From NCBI RefSeq assembly GCF_033958435.1, contig NC_134145.1, positions 35,863,501 through 35,927,500 on the forward strand: a stretch of DNA of 64,000 nucleotides, given 5' to 3'. This DNA is from Carettochelys insculpta (Eukaryota > Chordata > Testudines > Carettochelyidae). Shown here one piece after another: positions 33,399 to 45,449 of the stretch; positions within the stretch are counted from its first letter, which is position 1; each line of letters starts with the position of its first letter. Made by a program: the position numbers and the translations under genes. The notes under the pieces were generated by a model that saw nothing but the letters and a program-made list of their open reading frames with translations, did no database searches and was not told the origin of the DNA.

Positions 33399-35550
33399 AT
33401 GGACACCCAGCAACAGCTGCAGCAGCAGCAGCAGGAAGCGGAGGCCCTCCAGGTAGTCATCCAGGGGGCAAGCACCCTGTTAGGTGCTGTCCGGGAGGCC
33501 GCCCAGTGGCTCCTGCCAGAGGAGCCCACCCTGGAGGCAGACGGGGACACCCCTGACCAGCGGGGTCCCCTCTTCCTCCCTCACCGGCTGCTCCCCCACC
33601 TCTGGAGCTACCGCACCAGCTTCGAGTGGTGGGAGCAGCTTGTCATGCGGGAGTGGGATGACGATATGTGGCTCCGGAACATCCGCATGTGCTGGCAGAC
33701 CTTTCTCGAGCTCTGCCAGTGGCTCACCCCAGCACTGAGGCACCACGACACCTGGATGCGGCGCGCCCTCTCCGTCGAGAGGAAGGTCGCAATAGCCGGC
33801 TGGAAGCTGGCCACTCCAGACAGCTACTGCTCCGTGGGACACCAGTTTGGAGTGGGAAAGGCCGTGGTCGGGGTCGTCGTCATGGAGGTAAGGAGGCCTG
33901 GGCACGCACCCACTGGGGGGTGGGGGAGCCAGGTGTGGGCTTGGGGAGGGAGGGACAGGGGAGGGGCCAGGTGTGAGGCTGGAAAGGGAGGGGTACCAGG
34001 GAGGGCTGGGCTGGGCAAGTGGGGTACCCGGGGAGGTGCCTGGGAGGGGGCCCTGTGGGAAGGGCACCGGGGCACCCTGCACAGCCTCATGGGCACCTGT
34101 GTTCCCTCCCCACAGGTGGTCCGTGCGCTTAATGCCATGTTGCTCCAGAGAGTCGTCCGACTCGGGGACCTGGACGCAGCTGTTGCCAGATTTGCCTCCA
34201 TGGGGTTCCCCAACTGCTTCGGGGCCCTGGATGGGACCCACATCCCCATCCGCGCCCCGGACCACAGCGGAGGAAGATACATCAACCGCAGGGGCTACCA
34301 CTCCGTGGTCCTGCAGGCCATGGTGGACAGTCGGGGCTGCTTCCAGGACGTGTACGTGGGCTGGCCCGGCTGCACACATGAGCTGCGTCTACACGTGCAC
34401 GCTACTTCGAAGTAGCGGCACCAACTTCGAAATAGCGCCCGTCGCGTCTACACGCGTCGGGCGCTATTTCGAAGTTAACTTCGACGTTAGGCGGCGAGAC
34501 GTCAAAGTCGCTAACCTCATGAGGAGATAGGAATAGCGCCCTACTTCGACATTCAACGTCGAAGTAGGGACCGTGTAGACGATCCGCGTCCCGCAACGTC
34601 AAAATTGCTGGGTCCTCCATGGCGGCCATCAGCTGGGGGGTTGAGAGATGCTCTCTCTCCAGCCCCTGCGGGGCTCTATGGTCACCGTGGGCAGCAGCCC
34701 TTAGCCCAGGGCTTCTGGCTGCTTCTGCGGCAGCTGGGGATCTATGCTGCAGGCACAGGGTCTGCAACCAGTTGTCAGCTCTGTGTATCTTGTGTTGTTT
34801 AGTGCAACTGTGTCTGGGAGGGGCCCTTTAAGGGAGCGGCTGGCTGTTGAGTCCGCCCCGTGACCCTGTCTGCAGCTGTGCCTGGCATCCCTATTTCGAT
34901 GTGTGCTACTTTGACGTGTAGACGTTCCCTCGCTGCGCCTATTTCGATGTTGGGCTGAGCAACGTCGAAGTTGAACATCGACGTTGCCGGCCCTGGAGGA
35001 CGTGTAGATGTTATTCATCGAAATAGACTATTTCGATGTTGGCTGCACGTGTAGACGTAGCCATGATGCCCATGTTTTTAGGAACTTGGGCCTGTGCCGC
35101 TGTCTGGAGGCAGGGACCTACATCCACCAGAGGGAGATCCCTCTGGGGGACACCACCGTGCCCCTCTGCCTCGTGGCAGATGCGGCCTACCCCCTCCAGC
35201 CCTGGCTCATGCGCCCGTACACCGGCCACCTCAACGCCAGCCAGGAGTGGTTCAATGCCCACCTGAACCATGCCCGCCAGGTGGTGGAGAGAACATTTGG
35301 CTGTCTGAAGGGCCGCTGGAGATGCCTCCTTGCCCGACTGGACGTCAGCCTCCAAAACATCCCCCAGGTTGTGGGCGCTTGCTGCACGCTCCACAACATC
35401 GTTGAGAGCAAGGGGGGGGCTTTCGTTCGGGGTGGGCGGTCGACGCTGGCATGGGCTTCCCGCAGCCGGCTGCTGCACCCAGCCGCCAAGCCCACCATGA
35501 GGGGGTACAGGTCTGTGAGGCCCTGCGGGCCCACTTCAATCAGGGAGACC
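33399..35550 (+). pseudogene. HARBI1-like transposase of element C, split by MITE D
   Basis: Exon 1 (33,399-33,887; 163 codons) has a Gln-rich start, WWEQLVMREWDDDMWL, and helix-turn-helix VGHQFGVGKAVVG. Intron 33,888-34,115 has GTAAGG donor and CACAG acceptor; it is 228 nt, divisible by three and stop-free. Exon 2 from 34,116 reads FGALDGTHIPIRAPDHSGG and VYVGWPGCTH, is cut at 34,380, and resumes at 35,066 with AHVFRNLGL, VADAAYPLQPWLMRPY, VVERTFGCLKGRWRCLLARL and VVGACCTLHNIVESKGG. The insertion splits the GAT codon of the conserved HDA motif. A second lesion, a net frameshift between 35,411 and 35,440, displaces the C-terminus (EALRAHFNQGDP in the other frame, stop near 35,553). The N-terminus is about 39 residues longer than in E. 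Nuclear DDE transposase; inactive here. Confidence 0.9.
34381..35062 (-). mobile_element. Harbinger MITE 'D', nested inside the transposase of element C; duplication ATG
   Basis: A 682-bp deletion derivative in reverse orientation. On the plus strand it begins AGCTGCGTCTACACGTGC and ends GCACGTGTAGACGTAGCC, flanked by ATG at 34,378-34,380 and 35,063-35,065 (equally readable as a TGA duplication shifted by one). Removing the element and one copy of the 3 bp restores the HDA reading frame of the host transposase, which fixes the boundaries. Its ends are of the CACGTG subfamily (E, F), unlike those of its host C. It contains the promoter-like block in reverse (34,810-34,839) and the first codons of a transposase start. 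Confidence 0.95.
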
Positions 35551-35663
35551 CCTGAGCCCCTCCCTGGCCTTCCCCAGAAGATCCCCCCCCACAGCCCGCA
35601 CTACCCGCACACCGCCCCCAACACCCGCACGCCACCCCCCCCAACAAGCACACGACTCCAGCT

Positions 35664-35680
35664 TTTTGGAAAATAAAACT
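35664..35680 (+). terminator. Polyadenylation signal of the transposase gene (element C)
   Basis: GGAAAATAAAACTTTT contains AATAAA about 120 nt beyond the displaced stop codon. The same context occurs in B near 25,660 and AATAAAAATAAA in E near 51,729, supporting a conserved 3' end for the transposase transcript. Confidence 0.6.
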
Positions 35681-35797
35681 TTTTTTTTAAACTGGGTAAC
35701 TTGTTTGATTCAACAAAGAAAATGCAACTAATCTACAAAAAGGGGGACAACTATATACAAAAGGGGGACAACAGCCGAGCTGTCCGCTGGGCCCCCA

Positions 35798-37379
35798 TCA
35801 GTCCGGGGTGGGGGTAGAGGGGTGTGAGCCCCAGCGGGTATGGCTCGCAACCCCCCCTCCCTGTGTCTGCAGTCCCCGGCGTGGCCGGCTGGGGACTGGG
35901 AGGACCGGCAGGTAGGGCCAGGATGCCTCCACTGGCCGGTCTTCAGCCCCAGTGGGCTCTGTGGAGCTTGCCGGTGGTGAGGCGGGTGGGGCAGCAGGTG
36001 GGGCAGCAGGTGGCGAGGCGGGTGGAGTGGCAGGCGGGGCAGCAGGCAACGAGGCAGGTGGAGCGGCGGGGAGGGCGGCCCGGGGGGCAGCGGGGGGTGG
36101 GAGCCAGGTGACGGCCTCCCGGATCGACCCAGCTATGTCCCTGAAAACCCTTATAAAGTCCTCCCATGCCGGCCACCGCCGGGTGGACTCCTCCCACTCA
36201 AAGTGGAGTCTTTCCTCCGCCACCTCTATCTGCCGCCGGAGAGCTGCCAGCAGCTGAGGGTCCACCGGGGCCATCCCAAGAGTCTGGTGGTGGCGGGACC
36301 GTCCTGTTGGCCTTGGGGGTGTCTCCAGATGCTGGCGGTGGCTGGCCTCCGGCGGGCTGTCAGGAACAACAGACGGCGCCTGGCTGCCTGGGGCATCCGA
36401 TGCTGCAGCTTGAGAGAGGGAGAGAGGGAGGGGAAGGCTGTTAGTCCAGTGCCCTGGCCCGTGGCCCGTTCTCCCCGCCCCCCTCTTGGGTGCTGGGTCT
36501 CCGTCCCCGTCGGTAGGTTTGATGTCCCTGTTGGCTGTTGCCTTGGCATTGTCCCCCCACCCCCCGGGGTCAAGACTGAGTTCTGTCCATGGGTCCGGGT
36601 GCTGATGGGCGCTGATGGTCGTGCCGCCATCCTGGGACTGTACTGTGGCTGGGCATTCATGGGTTGGGGTCCGCCGGGGGTATGTGAGGCTCCCAGTCAT
36701 GGCTGGTGCCCCCCTCCTGTGGCCCATGGGTGTGTGCTCTGTGGGGTACATACCAGACCATCCATTGCCACGGTCGGGGGAAGCCCGGTGGGCGGATGCC
36801 CAGCTGGTGCTCCAGGAAGGGAGGTCAATGAGGAGTCCACCCTCCTCGCTGCTGGACCCCTCCTCCCCTGTCCTGAGGGGGGCTTCTTGGGTGGGTCCCA
36901 GGGTGCAGGGCTGGCCTCTGGGCCGGACTCCAGCTCCAAGGCCTGCTGGGGCTCATCGGCCCTGGTATCAAGGGTGGCTGGGGGGGAGGAGGTGTTCTGG
37001 GGGCCCAGGATGGCCCTGAGCTCCCTGTAATAGGGGCAAGTGGCGGGGGCAGCCCCAGACCAGCTGGCCGAGTCCTGGGCCTGGGCGTACCCCTGCCGCA
37101 GCTCCTTCACTTTACTCCAGACATGATCCGGAGTGCGGGCAGGATGACCCCAGGCAGCCAGGCCCTCGGCCAGTTGGGCGAATGCTTCTGCGTTCCACCG
37201 CTTGCTCCCCATCACGTGGAGCACCTCCTCCTCGCCCCAGAGCCTCAGCAGGTCTCGGAGCTTGGCCTCCGACCAGGAGGGGCCCAGAGTCCTTTTGGCC
37301 CCCCGCCTGGCTGCTGGGGTGCCTGGGTCCCCTCAGGAGGGGAGCCCTGGGGGCTCTTGGGGGGCTGGCCGGAGGCCAT
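35798..37379 (-). pseudogene. Myb/SANT-like DNA-binding gene of element C (two exons, frameshifted)
   Basis: Exon 1 starts MASGQPPKSPQGSPPEG (37,379). A frameshift at about 37,300 precedes the trihelix-like domain: LGPSWSEAKLRDLLRLWGEE, EVLHVMGSKRWNAEAFAQLA, ARTPDHVWSKVKELRQGYAQ, then CPYYRELRAILG. A GTATGT donor sits at 36,753 and a pyrimidine-rich CAAG acceptor before 36,408, giving an intron of about 345 bp. Exon 2 reads APSVVPDSPP, APVDPQLLAALRRQIEVAEE, EESTRRWPAWEDFIRVFRDI and a Pro/Ala repeat tail to the stop at 35,798. The phases at donor and acceptor do not match simply, so the splice or frame is uncertain. Expected role: binding subterminal sites and helping the transposase into the nucleus. 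Confidence 0.75.
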
Positions 37380-37818
37380 GGATACAGGCAGCGGGGATCG
37401 GGGGCTATGAGAAGTGTGCAGGACAAGCACGTGCCTGTGCTACTGCCTGCACGCTCTCAGCTTCCTGCCACAGGAAGTCCGGGTCAGTGGTGCCTTTAAG
37501 GCTGCTGCACGCGGCGACCATAGAGCCCCGCAGGGGCTGGACAGAGTGTCTCTCAACTCCTCAGCTGGTGGCTGCCATGGAGGACCGCGCAATTTTGAAG
37601 TAGCAGGACGCGGATCGTCTACACGCACCCTACTTTGAAGTTCAATGTCTAAGTAGGGTGCTATTCCCATCCTCGGATGGAATAGCGACTTCGACATCTT
37701 GCTGCCTAATGTCGATTTCAATGTCGAAATAGCACCCGGCGCGTGTAGACACGACAGGTGCTATTTGGACATTGGGCTGGCTACTTCGAAGCAGCCAGCT
37801 AGTGTAGACGCACCCACA

Positions 37819-38530
37819 CTGTTTAGAAAGAGCTCAGCACTCCAGTGATCGCTGCTGCTGGCATAGTCCTTAAGGCTGTTGATAAGTTCTGCTTCCTTGG
37901 AAGTGTGCTGTCCTCTAATATGAATGTGGATCATGAAGTATCTGCTCAATTGGCCAAAGCCAATACTTCTTTTGGAAAATTGACCAAATGCCCATGGAAG
38001 GACTGGAGTATTAAACTTCTTACTAAGGTAGCAGTTTATCAGGCAGTTGTCCTGAATATCCTGCTGTATGGCTCAGAGTCATGGACAATATATCACGGCC
38101 ATGTTTTGAAACTCAGTGAGGTCCATACGTGCTGTCCGAGGAAAATCGCCCACGTGAATTGGTGAGACAGAATTCCTAAAACGGAGGTTGTTAAACTGTA
38201 TGGTGTCAGGGGCATGGAAGCAATGCTTATGAACAGATAGTTTCATTGGACTAGTCATGTTCTGAGGATGGCTGATACACAGATACCAAGCATTGTTTTC
38301 TATGGCCAGCTTGCTCATGGAAAGTGCGCTATCGGTGGCCAGCATAAGTGCTATAAGCACATCTGAAGGGCCAATGTGAAGTCATGCAGCATATCTCCCA
38401 ATGATCTGGAAACTCTAGTTCAGGGCAGATTGTCCTGGTGGCAGACCACTGCACAAGCTCTTAATTGCTTTGAGAATCAGCATTTCCAGGCAGTACAGGA
38501 AATGCATGAGATCTGAAATGAACCTACAAC
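37819..38530 (+). pseudogene. Non-LTR retrotransposon fragment, C-terminal part of the reverse transcriptase ORF
   Basis: Reads VIAAAGIVLKAVDKFCFLGS, LAKANTSFGKLTKCPW, VYQAVVLNILLYGSESWTIY, then after a stop WTSHVLRMADTQIPSIVFYG, QLAHGKCAIGG and NDLETLVQGRLSWWQTTAQA. The box order (FLGS, LLYGSESWT, H..RM) matches the C-terminal third of the LINE at 19-21 kb, but the sequence is distinct enough to be another family. It starts exactly at the right boundary of Harbinger C, and sequence left of C may be its continuation. Catalytic domains are absent. Confidence 0.75.
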
Positions 38531-39045
38531 ACCTGAACTTAGTGGTTTTTTATGTAACATCTGTAATTGGCTCTGCTGATCAAGGGTTAGTTTAGTCACT
38601 CAACACTGGTGTAAGAAGATGAGATCCATTGATTAATGGCTCAGTCCAAGGTGCAAGAAGATAGCCTGCTGGTTAGTGAAAAGGAAAATTAGAACTGTTA
38701 AAAGGAAACTTCAGAAGTTTTCACATCAAAATGATATTCTGAAATCAGCCTGAATTTGTGAAATATTTCAGTAAACACAGCTGCTTTTTTATTTGAAAAA
38801 AAATCTTTTTGATGAAAAATTTTGGTCAACTCAATTTATAATGTATGTAATGACTGTACTATATTTCTACTATATGCTCTATTCCAGTCCTTTCTTTCAT
38901 TTTAGCATGGCTCATAGCAGAATTTTGCATATCCAAAGATGAGACCCTTAGGGCTGAATCCTGCATCATGTAAGTGAATGCATAGCCTTTAAAGGGTGCA
39001 GGATATGTGTCTCAGAAGTCATGCAAATTCTCAGTTAACTCTCAG

Positions 39046-39166
39046 AGAGGTAGCTGTGTTAGTCTGTATCATTGAGAACAACAAGAAGTCCTGTGGCACC
39101 TTATAGACTAAGAGATATTTTGGAACATAAGCTTTTGTGGACAAAGACCCGCTTCATCATCTGATC
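39046..39166 (-). repeat. Penelope-like 3' end fragment
   Basis: GTAGCTGTGTTAGTCTGTAT, then GAACAACAAGAAGTCCTGTG, GCACCTTATAGACTAAGAG, and CATAAGCTTTTGTGGACAAA to GACCCGCTTCATCATCTGAT. This is the reverse complement of the last 85 or so bases of the Penelope element ending at 31,408, plus an extra terminal segment shared with the copy at 7.54 kb. Only 3' UTR, no coding part. Confidence 0.75.
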
Positions 39167-42100
39167 ATCCTCATAATCTCACTTGGATTAAAATGTAGGA
39201 CAAGGCCATGAGCAAAGGCCACTCTAATTTTCCCTAGGTATATTAGTAATTGCTTTTATCAAAAAATGACATTTAGCTAAAATGGCAATTTAATATAAAA
39301 GTATATTAGAGGCAAAATGCCACATTTTATACTATCATTTATCTTTTCTTTTAACAAATAGTTTAGTAAAAGGAATATAATATCTCTGTGTAAGCAAAAT
39401 ATGCATACAATATGAATGCACTTTTCTGTGGTTTAGCTGAGTGACAAAAGAAATTACTGTCTTCAGCTGAAAATGAAAATGGAATGAATCTCAGCTAGCT
39501 CTTTGTGTAAGGTGAATTTTCCCATCCCAAAGCTATTTTTTCATGTTCAGTAAGGAGCTGTAACTTCGCTTGCAGCACAAGTGATTCCAGTGAAAGTGTA
39601 TTACTTGAGGAACCTTAGATGTGACTGACTGCAGCTCTATCCTGATGCAGACCATCTTTATTGGTGGGTAAGATGTGAATACATGTGTTATATCACAAGA
39701 GTTCCTAGGACAAATAATACAACCTGAGTAGAGTAATCCTGGCTATGTCACATTAGCCTGAAAAAATAACTTACATTTGAAATGCAGAGTGCTGACTCTG
39801 TTGGCAGATTTTTAGATCAAATTTGCATGTCACACTTAGTTTCTTCGGTGCACTTTACTTTGTGAGTCTGAATGTGGGGAAATGTTTCTTTGTAAATGAC
39901 CTTCTTATGGTAAATGTGCCCTGCATTTCAGTTTAAAAGAGAGGCAGAAAGCTCAGTAAATTGTATTGAAAATATTTGTGTCCTACTGAGGAAGCACAAA
40001 GAGAATAGGAATCAGAATTCTCATCCTGGTTCTCTTCAAGTAGAAGCAGGAACTTTTTCTAATTATGTCAGATTCTTCAAGGGCTAGCCTATTCAAACAA
40101 TAACAAAACCAGCGTGTTTTGGGGGGTGTAGCTGTCCTATTGGGCTGATGCATCAGACGCTAAGACATAAAGCATCTTAAAACATAAGCCTCTCTTATGA
40201 CTTACTGCATTTTTGATGCTTTCCTGAAAACCTAATGTTACAATATGGATTGAAAAAAAACACATAAACAAATAATTGGTCCAGAAAATGTATGATTTAT
40301 TTACTTGTCTTGGCAGCTATGCTATTGATTTTTCTCCTGGCTCATATACAAAATTTCCATTTTCAGCCAAGTGTTTTGTTTTTCTTAATTTCTTCTAAGC
40401 TTAGGTGGTAATTAACAAAGAATGTTTTCATGGTGAATCATCTCGCTTTCATGCAACATGTTCGCATTATATAACTTATTATGCCAAGATATCTCAAAGA
40501 ACTTCAGAAAAATGTGACAATTTGGTAATACAGTTTGTGACTCTACTGCATGAAAATAAGGGAAGCATCAGTTTAAAATAAAGAATAAAACAGTGGCTAC
40601 ATTGCTGGGTAGAGAGTTCTAGAAAAAAAGGTGCTAAATTAATAAAGCCACTCAATAACACAGTGTGGTACAGATAGAGCCTGCTGAGGCAAGTAGGTCA
40701 AACTGCTCATTTTAAAAAATCAAACAGGAACTGTACTAGAATACGGTGGCTAAAAATAAGGGTTTCAAACTTTAAAGCACTGAAGTAACAATAATGTAAG
40801 CTGGAAACTATTACTGTATGATAAAAATACAGTTATTATAAGGGTCAGTGATCTTATCATGCCACAGCATTTTGTACAAGTGGTGGTGGTGGTCTGTGAT
40901 GTTAGCTTTACATGCGGGGACCAGCTAAAAGGCATGGAGAATCTAAATGGGATAAATGAAAGGAACGAATAAGAATATCCACACAAGTCAGGCGGACTTG
41001 AGGACAGATGAAGACCAGTGTTTAAAGAAGAGGTACTAATATAAGTAATGAATGGGGCTGGATCATTCATGTATTTTAGGCCTATATTTCAAGATTAAGG
41101 GGCTAGGTAGTTATTGTTTTATGTATGAATCTACTAGCTATGCCAATATCTAAATCTGTATGAGAAGGCATAAATCTGGATGCAGCGTTGGAATAAAGCA
41201 AATGGTGATGACTAAATTTATGGTAAAAGCAGTATTCCTAATTGCATCTGTTTTTCTATGGCAGAAGACAAACACATTCTCCAGTGAAGGTGGGAAATTA
41301 TCACTATCTCCACTGAGTGTATATTGCCTTCTTTGCCCCGCTTTTGGCAGGCCAGGGTCCAAGGTGAAATTTTTAATTGGTGTTTCATTTTATGAAAAAA
41401 TGAACGTTTCTAGCTTTTCATACCAATTCACGAAAGATTTTGGTTTGAAATCTCAGCATCACAGGATGCTAGAAAACCTGATTTCTGACCAGTTCTAGGT
41501 TACCATTCTTTGCCCATCCGGGAGGTTTTATGAAAACTGTGTGCAGGACTGTTCTATATGCTAAAACACCCAAAATTCCAGTGAATGGGCTGAACCCGAG
41601 GAGAGGCTTGCCAGGCTGGTGTCAGTGGTGCCTAAGATAGGTATGGAGGCTTATCAGAAGAACTAGAGTGAAAAGCTTCAGCGCTTATTCACCCCTCTTT
41701 ATTCTCTGCTAGCTTCCACTGCTTCAGAACCTCTGTGGGGGCTGTAGAAAGTCATGTCTGAAGCCAATGAAAACAGAAAGGAAATCCTAAACACAAACAA
41801 AAGATCCAAAGAAGAAGCAAGTCTTTTTATTAGTCTAGAAAATGAGTCAGAATAATCATATTAACAAGCCTGGGGGGACCAATTGTCTATGGTGTTCTCC
41901 GTTTAAAGCTGGGTTTCAGACAGAAATAAATTAGTAATATAGAAATTATTATTTTCGAAAAATACAACTTACTGTGATTCTATGAGGGTGTTGGTATATC
42001 TAAAACAGGCAGAATGTACTGGAATGAAATTAGTTACTTTTTAGAAAGACCCTTAACCTGGAGGGAGTGCTGATTCTTCCCCCATAAGTGTAGATGTGAT

Positions 42101-45100
42101 TGTAAGTCCTTTCCAGAGCATTAGTGCTAAAGCATGCATCTTTGATGTCACCACGCTTGTGTGTTGGAGCCCCTGATTCCTGCTTGCATCACTCAGGGTA
42201 ACACAGAAAGCAACAAATTCATCTTAAGTTTGAAAGCAAATAGAAAGTGAAGGGAGATAAAGAGGGGTTGGACGACTGGAGCAGTGGTTAAGACCTCTTT
42301 GAATGTTATAAATTCCTAATGTAAAGTAAAGTTTCTGTGCAGAAAAGTACAGCTGATCTAAGGAGTCCTTGAGGTAATTCTGTAGCTGCTAGCATAGCCT
42401 GCAGAGCAGATGGTCAAGAGGCTACCGAGAGAATAAGCATGGAGCTAGCTTTAAGTAACAGGGTTCGCAACATGTCCTCCTTTCCCGCCCATGCTTCTGA
42501 ATCCCATGTTTGTCTAGCACACTTCTTTGTAGTTATGAGTTTTGGCTCTGCTACAGGAACAAATTTGAAGGAGAGAGTTGCATGCTTAAGGATCTCATCA
42601 ACAAGGCGAAGCAATGCCAGGTTGGTACTGAAAAGAAATAACCTCTTCCAGTCTTTAATTCAGTTAATTTGCTGTTCAGGAAAGGGAAAGTTGCTCCTCA
42701 CAAGACATGCTCCTCAGGCTATAACTGCAATGTGTTCTGACTGGAATGGTGTATACAGCATAGGACATTACTGATAAACAGAGGCACACGGAGTACAAAA
42801 AATTAGGTAGTGAAGTACTCTGTTTACTGAGATACAGACGTCATCCCAGGAGATAATTCATGGTGCAGGAGATGTTATATATTGTTCCATGAAAGGTGCA
42901 CTAAAAATAGCCTCTGTTCCAGGGGATGGAGATGTAGTGAGGTGAAACATTGTTAAATACTAACCCTGACCTACAACAATATTCTGCACTACCTCTATCC
43001 TGGGAGAAAATTATAAGCTTTTTATAAGGTAATAAGAGAAAACCGAACAAAAGCAAATTGAATTCTGCCTCATCTGCCTCTGGCCTCTTCAACTCATGCA
43101 ACCGTGTGCTATGCAAGAGAACTAGAAGATGGGGGAAGAGTGAGGTGGGAAGGATTTTGATTGTTGGTTGAGGGGATTTTATACAGCAGGAGAGAAAATT
43201 ATGAAAATCATGCTTCTAATATGATTCATGTTAAAAACAATGTAAAATCCTCTGTCTCAAGCAGAAGGGGAACTTAAATGCATGTTTAAGGGATGAAGTT
43301 GTAGGGTGCAGAAGAAGTCTATATTATTCCTTGCAGGATGTTACACATATCATAGAAATAAAATGTAGTGTCTTCTCCCGTAGGGCTTCAGGAATGCTGT
43401 TGCTAGGGTACCAGCATACAGAATAATAAATGCAGATCAGTATTACTATAAATTTTCCTGAAACAAAGGCAAAATTATTAGAGGAAAAGTATCAAAAGGT
43501 ACTCAGGAAGTTCCAAGATCTCCAATGAAGACCTGTTGTCCCGTTAGACTATTTGCTGTGGGTTGGGCCCAGGACTCTGATCCTGATACCTTATTCATGG
43601 CAGTAATACCAGAGAAAACCAGGGGAATCATATTAAAAATTCATAGGATAATAGGGTAGCAAGCTGCTTATACTATTTAGCTACAATGCTGATACATACA
43701 TTTAGAATATCTAACAAAAATCGGTATCGGTGGCTCTCTCCCCTACGGTACACTTACATGCATTTTTGTTCCATGACCTTTAGAAAAGAGAGATGAAGAG
43801 TAAAAAATATTGGATTAAAAGTATTAATGTAGTAGACAGAAATTATACCAGGGTGATTCCAAATTTTACAGTGAGAAGATATATGAGGAACAAATGTAGA
43901 TGTATACAGTCTAGAAAAGAAAAGGCTATCAGCACCTTGAAGGTACTAACAGCATGAAAGAAAAAAGGGAATTATTCATAGCATCCCATGGAAACCAGTG
44001 CAAAGGCACGAAAAGTTTAGAATAAACATGAAGAAAATTTCCCACAGTGTGAGTAGTCAAGTGGTTGGGTGGTAAGCCTCTATGAGACATGGGGAAAACG
44101 CCACTGAAACGATAGGACACTAGCATGAATCTATTCTCCAGATGTGGTTTCCTTCTGCTATTGTTAGCGCTACTCTGTGTAGTGTTTTTGCAATGTTCTA
44201 GACTGGTGCAACATGCTGTTGTGGAAATATCTGTGAAAAGTCATTTCACAGTAACGTGCTGGATGGCTCATGATAATTCCTTTATCAAAGTCCACTGCTA
44301 GACTGGTGAGAGGTACAGGGATTCCTACTCTAGTGGCTTTAACCCTTCTCTGGACAGTGCTAAAATCATTCTTGGTAATGATGCTCCATCCCCTGGAGTG
44401 TTTACGGCAAAAGGACGTTCGAACTACAGATTTGTAAGGTGTACATAGTATTTATACAATGTTTGGGGAGTTTCCTTTCCATTGGGAAGTATTCCCTAAT
44501 CTCCATAAGATGTGTCATGCTTAGTTAAGGACTCCACAGAGCCTCTTTGTAATAACTAATTCTGATGTAGTCAAAAGCCACAATTCTGATAAAAACAGAA
44601 GGATTAACTCCAATGTGGGATTTGTAGAGTGTGCCACTTCGGAATTATGAGCCAAAAGAGTAAGAAAAGATGTCTTAAATATTGTAGTCAAATCACTTCA
44701 TTTATTAGAAATGCTCCGATCTCACAAATGACACAATTTCAAGAAAAATGTTACCCTGCCCAAATAAACATTGTTGCACTACGTCAGGCAGCTTTAGTTT
44801 TGGTGCTGGATGGCTCTAGATTTAGGTTTGGTGCATGTGAGTGTATGAAAGAGATAAAATGAGGCTCATAAATGAGAGTAAAACTCAGGTTTTCTTAACA
44901 CAATTGGAACTGGAGTTAGCAGATTCTGAGCCATGCCATCTGATGGGATAATAACTTCGTATAAACCAGACCAACTGCATGCAGTCAGAACCAGGAAACA
45001 AAGAACAGTTTCTTACCATCACTTCTGGAGACAGCACTTTCACTCCAAAACAGTATAGAAAATATTAGAAAAAAAAGAAACATCAAGTGGATTTTTCCTG

Positions 45101-45445
45101 TCACTGGCACTTATTCTAGCCTATAATAAAGTACTAATGATCAAGGGCCATATAGTCCACATTACCATGATGCATGGTGGAAAGTAGAACAGCTCCAATC
45201 TTATGGAGGAGAGTGAGAACGAGAGTGCCTGCACAGGAAGAAAATGTTTCCTTCTTACTGCACAACAATTTGTTTCCCTTTGCAGCAACTGCAGGAACTG
45301 TTTCATGCAGCAGAGGTGGGAGGCACCAGCAGGAAAGGGAAGTAGTGAAACTGACATTCAGTCTATTCACTATGTTCCACCCCTTAAAGAAGCAGCACTT
45401 ACAACGTATTTGTATCTGTAAACTCTACAGAGCTTTCAGATGTCC
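39167..45445. other. Long stretch without recognisable features
   Basis: About 6.3 kb of AT-rich DNA. ORFs are short (none above 112 codons in the stretch) and show no domain, signal peptide or splice-bounded conserved block that I can recognise. No repeat ends were found. It is a candidate for unique intergenic or intronic host DNA; non-coding regulatory function cannot be judged from sequence alone. Confidence 0.45.
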
Positions 45446-45449
45446 AAGA

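Larger units (their letters stand above)
33027..37815 (+). mobile_element. PIF/Harbinger element 'C', two-gene, interrupted by MITE D; duplication ACA
   Basis: A 4,789-bp element (about 4,104 bp without the nested copy and its duplicated 3 bp). It starts GGCTACATCCACACTAGC, ends GCTAGTGTAGACGCACCC, and is flanked by ACA (33,024-33,026 and 37,816-37,818). Layout: left arm with promoter-like block, rightward transposase in two exons, leftward Myb/SANT gene in two exons, right arm. It belongs to the same end subfamily as A and B. Both genes carry lesions: a MITE insertion and a frameshift in the transposase, and a frameshift in Myb exon 1. Confidence 0.92.

Noticed and set aside
33480..34379. 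299-codon open frame on the minus strand opposite the C transposase
   Set aside because: Antisense shadow of a GC-rich coding exon and intron; no domain, and the plus strand has clear transposase motifs and splice sites.
39167..45445. Endogenous viral sequence in the long unannotated stretch
   Set aside because: No viral protein motif, LTR pair or primer-binding site was recognised on either strand.
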